Translations under genes and position numbers: made by a program
Assembly (NCBI GenBank): GCA_028274465.1
Contig: CM051455.1
Span: 90,478,871 to 90,542,870, forward strand
Direction: 5' to 3'
Source: Plantago ovata
Taxonomy: Eukaryota; Streptophyta; Magnoliopsida; Lamiales; Plantaginaceae
Length of the DNA: 64,000 nt
Shown here: piece after piece, positions 42,517-53,125 of the stretch
Numbering within the stretch: the first letter of the stretch is position 1
Layout: the number at the start of each line of letters is the position of its first letter
Notes under the pieces: generated by a model
Told to the model about the DNA's origin: nothing
What the model saw: the letters and a program-made list of their open reading frames with translations, nothing else
Databases searched by the model: none

Positions 42517-45500
42517 TTAAACTCTTTCAGAGGATTTTCTCAGAATCTCTCTTACACTCTTCTCAGCAAGAGCAGTGAATTCAACACAATCCTTCTCGTA
42601 GTTTTCCAGAAGCCTACGGACTTGTAGTTGAAGAATTCTTGCATTTTTGCAGGCAGTATGATGATGCTTTTCAGCATTCATTTCCATGTAGTTAATTACC
42701 CACAAATGCATGCCCCAATTGCTGGCATGGAGAAGCTGTGTATCTGAAATGTTTCTCGGATGAATCTTTCTTAACCAGAGAAGATCTTCTTCTTGATCCT
42801 GAGCAGTCAGATAGAAGTACTCATAAGGAATCAATCCAAGTTTCTTCTTAGGTTTCTTTGTTACCGGGTCAGCATAGAAAGCGATGCCAGGTGGTTTGAT
42901 TATATCTGGTTCTTGTCTAAATGTCTTACCAATGGCAACTCTTCTTACATGGACCTCAAGATTCAACCATTTCCCAGCAATATTTCTTGGGAGGGATTCT
43001 TCCCTTTGCTTCTTTTGGACCTTGAGTTCAATCCATTTGAACATCTGATTCAAACAGGCTGTAGGAAAGAACTCATTTACCAACAAATCTTCCAGCTTTA
43101 GGATCCAACAACCATGAATGTTTCTGATCACATTCTGAGTGGTTTCATCATTGCTGGTCTTTGTATATTCAATGCCGGAGCCAATAGCAATGTTGGCCAG
43201 CCTTTTCTCTTCCTGTCTTTGCCTTCTTCTTCTTGTTTTAGCATTGTCTTGATCTCTTGCTGAAGAGTCAGACGAAAAATGCCTTGAGTGGCCAGACGGA
43301 GTTATGGCTGTTAAGGGTCTAGCTCTTATGGCTTGAGCTATTGTTTGATTGTCATCATCTTCTTCATCATCTTCATTCAGATTGTGATGACTTTCATTGT
43401 GACAGAAATCTTGAGTTTCAGCAGCGGTTTTTCTCTTTTTGGTACTTGTTGAATTTAACTCACTTTCTGCTTGTCTTTTAGAACTTTGCTCTTTTTCAGC
43501 AAGAGGTTCTAGAGGAAGTGGCGCATCAGCAGCAGGAGTAGGAGGGGTTTGATTGCTTTTTCTAGTCTTCTTTTCCCCCTTAGACATGGATTGCAACATC
43601 GGAGTGATGTGCAGAGAATAAAACTCATTGCAATTTTCAGCAAGAGTGTTGAGACTGTTATATTTCATGATGATTTCTTGTTGGTCAGAGTTCATTGATG
43701 CTAACTCTTTTTGAATATTCATCATGTTCTCTTCATGTCTTTTCTCTGTTGCGGCCTTCTCATCCATAATAGTCTGAGCTTTGACAAGAGCACTCTTTGC
43801 CAGCAAGAGAGCTTGACTTACATCTTCTTCATAGCTCTGGTGATAAAGACTGATGTCTTTCTGAGCTATGGTTAAAGTTGTAGTGTGTCTCAACACCGTA
43901 GCCAATATTTTTCCAATGTCAAGTGGGCTCTCAGCAAGCAATGCCTCATCTTCAGCTTTGCAGGCTTCATGGACTTTCTTTAGTGCGAGAATTCTGGGAG
44001 TAAACTCCTCAACTCTTGGGAACGGCACTAAATTAGGTGTCAAGGAGTGAGCCTTAAGTTCAGTAGCAAACTGATCATCTTGTAAAAGCAACTCATCCCT
44101 TAATGAATCTCCTTCATAGCTTAGATAATTAGGAGGAGGAATCTGAACGACTTTTGGGTCTCGCTTGGATTGTTCATCTTCATTTTCCGACAAGTCGTCA
44201 TCATCCTCAGATTCATCAAGTTGAGCGACTTTTGAGCCTTTGTCAGTAGCTTCACGTCCTTTTTGTTGAGTGGTTGCTGCTGGCAACGCTTCAGACTCAA
44301 CGACTGGAGTTTCACCACTAGATAGTTGTTTCAATTGAGTTTGGGGCTCAATTACTGTAGTTTCGCCAGTAGTTAGTTTTAATTGAGTAGTTGCTGAAGG
44401 CAACGTTTGAGACTCAATAACTGGAGTTGCGCCAGTAGTAGGTGGAAGGGATGGAACTTCCTTTGATTTTGGTCTTGAAGATTCACCAATTTCCAGATCC
44501 TGCGTATGCCTTGCATGGATCACGAGACTATTTTGTAAAGCGCGTTGGTAATCTTCATCTTCAAGGTTTTCTTCAGTAACCTTGGCATCAGAAACTGGAC
44601 TTTTGCCATTTTTCAAGGCAGCCCTTTTTCTGGCGTATTCTTCTTCAGTATCAGCACCTTGTACAGGTGCTTGATTTTCAGCAGCAGCAGGAGAAGGTTG
44701 AGATTCCTGCTGAGATTGTTGTTGATCAGCTTGCTGATTGTCAGAGGGATTAGTTTCAGCAGCTGTCAACTTTAATCCACCAGCACCAGGACTTGGACCT
44801 TGATTGTCATCATCTTCATCCTTTTTGTCCTTAGAATCTTTTCCTTCATCATCACTTGGATCAATGGAAATGTTCTCATCTTCTTCTTCTTCTTCTTCAT
44901 CATCAGTCAAGATGACTAGCTCAACGTGCTTATACAAAGCAACACTTGTCACTTCCTCTTCCTCAGTTAGTTTGTGGGGATCAGCCACCACAGGAACAAA
45001 CGAGCCTTTGAGCATCACAGCTTGTTCAGCTGGAGAGGCACTCTTAAATTTGGCCTTCATATTTTCTCTGATTTGAGCAATCAGATTTGAATTCATTTGC
45101 TGAGAATATGTCATTTCGTCAGGAAGTATGGAATGGACAAATGTTTCGAGCTTCATCAGTGAAGATCGCTTTTTCTCATTTGAGAGATGAAGGTGAAGAT
45201 CTGAGAAGTCCATTCTCCTATATCTTTGCCAGTTGCTGACGGACTTAGCAACTCTAGACAAAGTTGTCCTCTTGAAGCTCAAGTAAAGTTCTTCAGAACT
45301 TACTTGCTGATCTTCAGTGATGAGTACCATTTCAGTGGTCTCCTTTTGAGCCTGAAAAAGAATTTTATTTAGATCAGGATTGGTTTGGAGAATTGTTTTA
45401 GAGTTTAAATCTGAAACATGATTTACCTGCTGAGAGTCAGCAAGCTCATGTAGTACAATTTCCATTCCATGAGGAGCTGGGGTAGCATCCTCCATTTGTT

Positions 45501-47797
45501 CATCCTGAAATAAATTAAAATTAGACACAAGTACTAAGCTGTCAAACTTAGTTTTTATACCAAAATTATTAACTACCTGCTGAGCAGGGAGTGTTGGTTC
45601 TGGTTCAGAGGCTTCAGCAACCATCTGACTTGTATCTTGAGAAGTCTGTAGAGATAGTATAATATTAGCAAAAGAATAAGTTTCAGAATTTGAAGTTTTA
45701 CTGATGGTTGAATTAACTACCTGCTGAGGAAGGACAGGTTGTGGCTCAGTCCTTTCAGCATTAACAGTTTCTTCAGCTTCTTGGACTGTTTCTTCAACAG
45801 ACTTCTGAGTTTTCTCTAACTGAGAAAGCTGTGCGGTTTCAGCAATCTCCCTTGTCTCTGAATTGACAAGTTGAGCAGAAGCAACTTGACCTTTAAGCTC
45901 ACTACTTGTCATGAAGAGTTCAATTGACTTGTTGGATGATTCTTCAATCTCCAACTCCATTTGTTTGCTTAAATCTTCCAGTACAAGATGGACTTTGTCA
46001 ATTGAAGTCTTGGGTGAACTTGGGCCAGCATTCTCAGCATCAAGAGATGCGTCTTTGAAGGATGCTTCTTGAGTTTTAGCAACTTCAGGAACTGGTACCA
46101 TTGCTATCTCAGCAACTGGTCCATCAGCAAGCTGGGTTTCAGCAACTTGATGAGTTGCTTGTTCAGCAACCATCTGTTCAGCAGCATCAGCAAGTGCCGC
46201 TCTTTGCATATCAGCAGCAATGTTGCTTACTGGTTCCATGGTTTGATCATCTAGATTATCTACAAAGTAGATATCTGGGACTTGGGCAGGAATTTCATTT
46301 CCACTGCCTTGTGGTCTATTCTCAGTAGAGTTATCAACGTTAAGTTGATTGTTGAAGGCTTCCGCAAACACTTCAACATTGCTGATGTATGTTTCAGTAA
46401 TTATTTCAGCAACATCTACTGGCAAATGCGTTTCAGCATTTGTCTGGGAATTGACTGAGGAGTCTTGGACGTTGGGGACTGACTGAGAAGCCAGTGTCTT
46501 CTTTCTTTTGTTACTTGTCCGTTTCCTCTTACGTACGGGATTTGCTGATGACGCTGTAGTCTGAGTGTCATCATCAGCTTTCCTCTTTCTTCTTTTAGAT
46601 TTCTCCGGTTTCCCAGAGTCATCTATTGTTGCATTTTCAGCAACGGCTCTTGTACACGTACCTTGTTGATTTTCTACAGCAGTTTCATTTGTGTTACCAC
46701 CACCAACAGCAGTTTCATCTCTAAGTTGCTGAGTGGTAACATCTGCAGCTGTTGTATACCTTTCTTGCTGGCTTGTGCTGACAACATTTGCAGTTGTTGT
46801 CTTCTTGGATTTCTTTCCAGCAATCTTAGGTACATTCTGCTTGTAGAAAGACCTTCCCACATTGCACACAGATTTCTTGATTGGCAATGGGTTTCTTAGC
46901 TGAATCCTGAAGTGTTCAAGGATATAGCATATCTTGATTCCATACATAACTGGAAAGGAAGGTGAGACCTTGTTGTCTTCTACCTTTACCTTAAACTTAG
47001 TAACACAATCAACAAGCCTGTTGAAAATGTACTTAGCCCAGTTAAGTTCCGATTTATTCTCATGGATATGCATCAGCAATGGCCATCTTCTCAGGCCTAC
47101 TTGGTCAATTCCTCCGACTTGGGAGTCAAGAACTTTAATCAGTAGCAGAGCTACTAGACCAAGTGAAGGACAGAGATGCTTTCTCTTAACGTGCTTTGTC
47201 CAAGTCACGGGAGCTATCTCGCCTTTCTTCATTTTTGCATTTCTGACGTCACTATAGAAAGCTTCAATTTCTTCGTCAGTGGCAGTGACGTCGTCTTCAG
47301 TTCCATTGGTTGGAATCTGAAAAATTTCCGCTAAATCAGTCCATTTCAGGACGATTTGCGTGTTCTGAACATAAGTAAGGATCACTTTTCAGTGACTCCA
47401 TTACTGTCTGTAAGGGACTGGATTTCTGCATTATTGTAGAACTCCATAGTATCAATCATGCTCACTTGCTTAGTGCGAGCAGAGATAAAGTTCATGAGGC
47501 CTTGCTGCTTGATGAACTCAAGCGCCTCTTCATTTTGGTCATCAAGTTCTTGTTCATAAAAGTACCGAATGTACTTTTCTTTTGCAAATCCTCCCCATTG
47601 CATCAACATCTCACACTTTGCAGTGTCAAGATATGACGGAGGCATAGGTTTTCAGTGATTCGGTCGTTTTTCAACACAACCTTCGCTGTGTTTTGGGTCA
47701 GAGAAGTCACCGGAGCAGTCACCGGAGCAATGCCTGTTTCAGCACTGTCAACCTTTGACGATTTTGAGGACTTAGATGAATGTCTCTTGGGAGCCAT
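42517..47797 (-). CDS. Extra ORF of SIRE-E (about 1,760 residues), function unknown
   Basis: From ATG 47797 (MAPKRHSSKSSKSSK) the frame shifts near 47640 and 47385, each by one base relative to SIRE-C, then runs open for 1,622 codons to 42517. The N-terminal 230 residues form a globular domain (QGLMNFISARTKQVSMIDTM, LAEIFQIPT, WTKHVKRKHLCPSLGL, GGIDQVGLRRWPLL) that vaguely recalls putative plant transposon protein domains. Next come a basic patch (RKRKRTSNKRKK), Ala/Glu/Thr-rich linker with many VAE words, the intron-like region, NWQRYRRMDFSDLHLHLSNE, an Asp/Glu tract, SGETPVVES repeats, a coiled-coil-like part and a C-terminal domain (ILKLEDLLVN; GLIPYEYFYLT; LLHASNWGMHLWVI). No signal peptide or membrane span is seen, so the envelope-like label used for some SIRE ORFs is not supported. 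Confidence 0.85.
45352..45426 (-). other. Intron-like segment 3 in the SIRE-E extra ORF (75 nt)
   Basis: The donor is CAGCAG|GTAAATCATG and the acceptor ATTCTTTTTCAG|GCTCAAAAGG, with a pyrimidine-rich end and a weaker branch-like TCTAAATA. The exon after the acceptor (AQKE) is conserved in A and B. Confidence 0.72.
45505..45576 (-). other. Intron-like segment 2 in the SIRE-E extra ORF (72 nt)
   Basis: The donor is CAGCAG|GTAGTTAATAAT, the acceptor AATTTATTTCAG|GATGAA and the branch-like site TCTAATTTT. The first bases resemble segment 1, which suggests that the exon-intron unit was tandemly duplicated. A 78-nt exon-like piece follows. Confidence 0.72.
45646..45720 (-). other. Intron-like segment 1 in the SIRE-E extra ORF (75 nt)
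   Basis: The minus strand reads CAGCAG|GTAGTTAATTC at the donor side and CTATCTCTACAG|ACTTC at the acceptor, with a branch-like GCTAATATT in between. It is a multiple of three and open in frame, so both spliced and unspliced messages would be translated onward. It is followed by a 69-nt exon-like piece. Confidence 0.7.
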
Positions 47798-48739
47798 TTC
47801 TTTATATAGAGCAAGAAATTGTACGAAAAAGATAGTTTGCTTTTTGATCGGAGGTACAGTAGTTTCAGGCTAGAAATTGCAGAGAAAGGAAATGTGAGTT
47901 AAAGAATTTTGTCATTTCTCTAACTCCTTCTTTATATAGTGCCTCTGGTGTGTGAGAAACTCAATCGATTTGAGTTCTCAGCAAGGGTAAAACAGAGAAA
48001 CACTGGAGATAGTGGAGCCTTTGCATTGAATGCGTAGAGGCCCACTAACTAAAACCGTCAGAGCACTCTCTCTCTTTGTTTTGTTAGCCGTTAGATTAAT
48101 AACTCCTTTTAATCAATGGCCACGATTGAATTTCATGTCATGATTTATTGCGAGTTTATCTGTGCCAGCTTAACGTCACAAATTGATTTTACCGAGTAAT
48201 AAGGGATAGATTGCTTGCTGAAATAGACAAGAATCTTTTCAGCGAGTTTGAATTAACAATCTAGCTTCTTGCTGAAAGTTCCCCCTTACTTAGATATCTC
48301 ATAATTTCTAAGTTTAAAAGATATTTCTGATTTCCCGTATCAGTAAATTCTTTTGCATTTGAGACATCCTTTGGTAAAATCTGAGAGATGAGATTTTGCT
48401 CTTTCTCCGAATTCTTGTTTTAGAAAATTCCTTTGATACTTGAATACCTGTTTCAGTATCTTTTTGATTGTCTAAGTACCCGTCTCAGCAATCCTTAGAT
48501 TCTTTCACTTACTGAGTTCCTGTCTCAGCAAGTGATCAAGTTTCCTAACAAATACCTGTTTTGAAGGAATTACTTGTTGAATGCCTGTTTCAGCAATCAT
48601 GTTGTGACTTATCATTTCTTAGAAGAAATCAGTGACTTGGTCTTTTGGACAGGAATACTTTGGCTTGCTGAATACCTGTTTCAGCATTCTGCCAAGTGTA
48701 TCCTTTATTGAGGTAGTTCAATCAATCCAAGGTTATACC
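47798..48739 (-). other. Spacer between pol and the extra ORF in SIRE-E
   Basis: It contains the internal promoter region near the ORF and, nearer to pol, about six degenerate copies of TGAATACCYGTTTCAGCAA-like words (near 48335, 48443, 48473, 48512, 48578 and 48668). No coding region is seen. Confidence 0.7.
47930..47938 (-). promoter_or_regulatory. Internal TATA box of the SIRE-E extra ORF
   Basis: The minus strand reads CACTATATAAAGAAGG, with the TATA box 133 bp before the ATG. Upstream at 48050-48150 lies a block with CCGTTAGATTAATAAC and ATCAATGGCCACGATTGA that is conserved in SIRE-A and SIRE-C. The layout suggests a separate promoter for this ORF. Confidence 0.62.
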
Positions 48740-50534
48740 TTACATTGCGAACCTATTATCCGGTAGGGGCTTGGTAAAGATGTCAGCAAGCTGATCTTCA
48801 GTACCTACTTTCACAACCTCAATATCACCTTTTTCCACATGATCTCTAATGAAATGATGTCTAATATCAATGTGCTTGGTCCTAGAGTGAAACTTAGGAT
48901 TTTGCGTAATTGCAATAGCACTTGTATTATCACAAAAGATTGGTGTTTTCTTTGCAGAAATACCATAATCTCTTAATTGTTGCTGAATCCATAGGATTTG
49001 AGCTGTGCAACAACCAGCTGCAATGTATTCAGATTCTGTAGATGAATTGGCGACACACGTTTGCTTCTTGCTGAACCATGATATTAATCTAGTACCCAAA
49101 AACTGACAAGTTCCAGAGGTACTTTTTCTATCAAGAGTTGATCCACCATGATCAGCATCAGAATAGCCAACCAATTCAAGTCCAGAATCTTTTGGATACC
49201 ATAATCCAACATTGACTGTACCTTTAACATATTTCAGTATTTTAATTGCCTTTTGTAGTGTGATTCTTTGGATCCGATTGGAATCTTGCACACACACAAA
49301 CAGCATACTGAATGTCAGGTCTACTTGCTGTTAAATACAACAAGGAACCAATGAGCTTCCTATACTTGTGTTCTTCAACACTTTTGTCCTCTTTAGTATA
49401 GCCCAATTTGGTACCAACACTCATAGGGATCTTTTCAGGTTTTTCATCCTCTTTGATCCTAAACTTTATGAGCATTTCTTTCGCATACTTTGCTTGATTT
49501 ATGAATATTCCATCTTTGAGTTGCTTGACTTGCAACCCTAGGAAATAATTTCAATTTCCCATCATACTCATTTCAAACTTATTTGTCATGAGTTTGGCAA
49601 AATCATCACAAAGTTGCTTGTCCTTAGATCCAAAAATTATGTCATCCCACAAATTTGAACTAAGATTAATTTACCATCATGGTTCATGGTAAAAAGAGTT
49701 TTGTCAACTTCACCTTTCTTGAAACCATTTTCCAGCAAGAACTTAGCTAAGGTATCATACCATGCTCTTGGTGCTTGCTTTAGACCATATACAGCTTTCT
49801 GAAGCTTATATACCATCTTGGTTTCTGAGGGAAGTTCAAAGCCGGGGGTTGTTCTAGGTAGACTTCTTCAGCAAGTTCACCATTTAAGAATGCACTCTTA
49901 ACATCCATTTGGTAAACAATGAAGTCATTGTGAGCAGCAAAGGCCAAGAAAAGCCTAATTGCATCCAATCTTGCAACTGGAGCGTAGACTCATCATAGTC
50001 CAATCCTTCAGTCTGACAGTAACCTTGAGCAACTAAGCGTGCTTTGTTTCTGTTACTTCACCAGACTCGCTCAGCTTGTTTCTGAACACCCACTTTGTAC
50101 CAATAGCTTTCTTATTTTCAGCAAGTGGCACAAGTTTCCAGACTTTGTTTCTTTCAAATTGATCCAATTCTTCTTGCATTGCCTTTATCCATTCAGAATG
50201 CTTCAAAGCTTCTTCTATGTTTTAGGTTCAATTTCTGAAACAAAGCAAGAGAATAAAGATTCTACTTCTACGACAGTTGCTTCTTCAGCAAGTCCTTGAG
50301 TAGCTTTGGATCTAGTCACTTGGCGTTTATTAATATCGCCATCATATCCGTAGAGGGATGATCTCTAATCCATTTATTAACAGGTTTCCTGTTTGTTGGA
50401 TCAGGATATGTTTGCTCTATCAGCATGTGACTCTTCAGTATGTACTTGTTCAGTACTACTGGGAATTTGTGTCTCTGCTGAGATTTGATCGTCAGCAAAC
50501 TGCTTGTTCAGCATTGCTGGGTTGAGATTTTTCA
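48740..50534 (-). pseudogene. RT and RNase H of SIRE-E, with frame breaks
   Basis: In sense the region starts in the linker before RT and continues through [20 protein letters not shown], the RT palm, and RNase H with GYSDADHGGSTLDRKST, ANSSTESEYIAAGCC and HIDIRHHFIRDH, ending at 48740. Single-base indels relative to SIRE-C cluster from about 49540 to the gap (for example near 49545, 49645, 49845, 49980 and 50412) and split the frame; the YVDD region is among the damaged parts. Their concentration next to the N run suggests assembly errors rather than true decay. Confidence 0.82.
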
Positions 50535-50634
50535 NNNNNNNNNNNNNNNNNNNNNNNNNNNNNNNNNNNNNNNNNNNNNNNNNNNNNNNNNNNNNNNNNN
50601 NNNNNNNNNNNNNNNNNNNNNNNNNNNNNNNNNN
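50535..50634. other. Assembly gap of 100 N
   Basis: Exactly 100 N, a common placeholder for a gap of unknown size. By element structure it should contain the rest of SIRE-E (integrase, gag, 5' LTR, about 5-6 kb) and about 1.4 kb of the SIRE-C extra ORF, including its intron-like region. Confidence 0.95.
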
Positions 50635-52217
50635 CAGGCAAGTGCCGCTCTTTGCAGATCAGCAGCAATATCACTTGTTGGTTCCAAGGGGGATCATCGA
50701 AATTATTACAGATGGAAGCTTCTGTGACTTGAGCAGAATTTCATTTCCACGGCCCTGAGTCGATTCTGAGTAGAGTTATCACGTTAAGTTGATTATTGAA
50801 GGCTTCCGCAAACACTTCACATTGCCTGAAGTGTTTCATAATTACTTCAGCAACATCTACGGGCAATGCGTTTCAGCATTTGGTCGGGAATTGACTGAGG
50901 AGTCTTGGACATCAGGATGACTGGAAGCCAGTTCTTCTTTCTTTTGTTGCTTGTCTGTTCCTCTTAGGTACGGGATTTGCTGATGACGCTTGGCAGTCTG
51001 AGTGTCATCATCAGCTTTCCTCTTTTTCTTTTTAGATTTCTCAGTTCCCAGAGTCTCTATTGTTGCCTTTTCAGCACAGTGTTGTACACGTACCTTGTTG
51101 ATTTTCTACAGCAGTTTCATTTGTATTCACCACCACCAATAGCATTTCATATCTAAGTTGCTGAGTGGTAAAATCTTGCAGCTGTTTGTATACCTTTCTT
51201 GCTGGCTTGTGCTGACAACATTTCAGTTGTTGTTTTCTTGGTTTTCTTTCCAGCAATCTTAGGTACATTCTGCTTGTAGAAAGATCTTCCACATTGCACA
51301 CAAATTTCTTGATTGGCAATGGGTTTCTTAGCTGAATCCTGAAATGTTCAAGGATATAGCATATCTTGATTCCATACATAACTGGAAAGGAAGGTGAGAC
51401 CTTGTTGTCTTCTACCTTTACTTAAACTTAGTAACACAATCAACAAGCCTGTTGAAAATGTACTTAGCCCAGTTAAGTTCCGATTTATTTTCATAGATAT
51501 GCATCAGCAATGGCCATCTTCTCAGGCCTACTTGGTCAATTCCTCCAACTTGGGAGTCAAGAACTTTAATCAGTAGCAGAGCTACTAGACCAAGTGAATG
51601 GCAGAGATGCTTTCTCTTAACGTGCTTTGTCCAAGTCACGGGAGCTATCTCGCCTTTCTTCATTTTTGCATTTCTGACGTCACTGTAGAAAGCTTCAATT
51701 TCTTCGTCAGAAGCAGTGACGTCATCTTCAGTTCCAGTGGTTGGAATCTGAAATATCTCCGCTAAATCAGTCCATTTTAGGACGATTTGCGTGTTCTGAA
51801 CATAAGTAAGGATCACTTTTTCAGTGACTCCATTACAGTCTGTAAGGGACTGGATTTCTTCATTGTTGTAGAATTCCATTGTATCAATCATGCTCACTTG
51901 CTTAGTGCGAGCAGAGATGAAGTTCATGAGGCCTTGCTGCTTGATGAACTCAAGCGCCTCTTCATTTCGGTCATCAAGTTGTTGTTCATAAAAGTACCTA
52001 ATGTACTTTTCTTTTGCAAACCCTCCCCATTGCATCTACATCTCACACTTTGCAGTGTCAAGATATGACGGAGGCATATGTTTTACAGTGATTCTGTCGT
52101 TTTTCAACACAACTTTCGTTGTGTCTGGGCCAGAGTAGTCACCGGAGCAGTGCGTGTTTCAGCACTATCAACCTTTGACGATTTTGAGGACTTAGATAAC
52201 TGTCTCTTGGGAGCCAT
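50635..52217 (-). pseudogene. Extra ORF of SIRE-C, N-terminal part
   Basis: From ATG 52217 the sense strand encodes the Lys/Ser-rich start and the N-terminal globular domain (52035-51418 is open, with WTKHVKRKHLCHSLGLVALL and GGIDQVGLRRWPLLMHI). Toward the gap come a basic patch and the VAE-rich linker in shifted frames. Homology to SIRE-E 46190-47797 is very high, but many single-base deletions occur between 50635 and 51420, probably from a poorly resolved contig end. The piece completes the ORF remnants at 24949-26802 and 40065-40575. Confidence 0.8.
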
Positions 52218-53125
52218 TTCTTATATAGAGCAAGAAAGATTGTACGAAAAGAGATAGTTTACTTTTTGACCGGAGGTACAGTAGATTCAGGCTAGAAATT
52301 GCAGAGAACGGAAATGTGAGTTAAAGAATTTTGTCATTTCTCTAACTCCTTCTTTATATAGTGTCTCTGGTGTGTGAGAAACTCAATCGATTTGAGCTCT
52401 CAACAAGGGTAAAACAGAGAAACACTGGAGTTAGTGGAGCCTTTGCATTGAATGTGTAGTGGCCCACTAACTAAAACCGTCAGAGCACTCTCTCTCTTTG
52501 TTTTGTTAGCCGTTAGATTAGTAACTCCTTTTAATCAATGGCCACGATTGAATTTCATGTCATGATTATTGCGAGTTTATCTGTGCCAGCTTAACGTCAC
52601 AAATTGATTTTACCGAGTAATAAGGGATAGATTGCTTGCTGAAATAGACAAGAATCTTTTCAGCGAGTTTGAATTAACAATCTAGACACTTGCTGAAAAT
52701 TCCCCCTTACTTAGATATCTCATATTTTCTTTAAGTTTAAAAGACATTTCTGATTTCCCTTATCAGTAAATTATTTTGCACTTGAGACATCCTTTGGTAG
52801 AATCTGAAAGATGAGCTTTGCTCTTTTTCTGAGTTCCCGTCTCAGAAAGTTCCGTTGATACTTGAATACCTGTTTCAGTATCTTTTGATTGTCTGAGTAC
52901 CCGTCTCAGCAATCCATAAGTTCTTTCTCTTACTCAGTGCCTATCTCAGCAAGTGGTCAAGTTTCCTAACAAATACCCGTTTTGAAGGAATTACTTGCTG
53001 AATGCCTGTTTCAGCAATCATGTAGTGACTTAGCATTTCTTAGAAGAAATCAGTGACTTAGTCTTTTAGACAGGAATAGTTTGGCTTGCTGAATACCTGT
53101 TTCAGCATTCTGCCAAATGTATCAT
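52218..53125 (-). other. Spacer between pol and the extra ORF in SIRE-C
   Basis: Counterpart of 47798-48739, with the same promoter block and degenerate CCYGTYTCAGCAA-type repeats between about 52745 and 53110. No coding region is seen. Confidence 0.7.
52362..52370 (-). promoter_or_regulatory. Internal TATA box of the SIRE-C extra ORF
   Basis: TATATAAAG on the minus strand, 145 bp before the ATG, in the same context as in SIRE-E (CACTATATAAAGAAGG). The conserved upstream block lies at about 52475-52570. Confidence 0.62.

Larger units (their letters stand above)
40576..50534 (-). mobile_element. SIRE-E: youngest SIRE-like element, cut by the assembly gap
   Basis: The 3' LTR (40576-42253), polypurine tract, nearly intact extra ORF, spacer, RNase H and most of RT are present. 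The N run begins where the 5' half of pol should follow. The element lies inside the extra ORF of SIRE-C (left flank TGGAC, 40571-40575). Its integrase, gag, 5' LTR and the matching TGGAC copy are expected in the gap. Sequence differences from 53126-54960 (for example near 49013 and 49196) show that it is a separate copy from SIRE-C. Confidence 0.78.

Noticed and set aside
42517-47797. Calling the extra SIRE ORF an envelope gene
   Set aside because: No signal peptide, hydrophobic span or fusion-like segment is visible in any copy, so the name env is not justified from this sequence.
50485-50758. Open frames of 60-84 codons spanning the N run
   Set aside because: Most of their length is undetermined bases; they carry no information.
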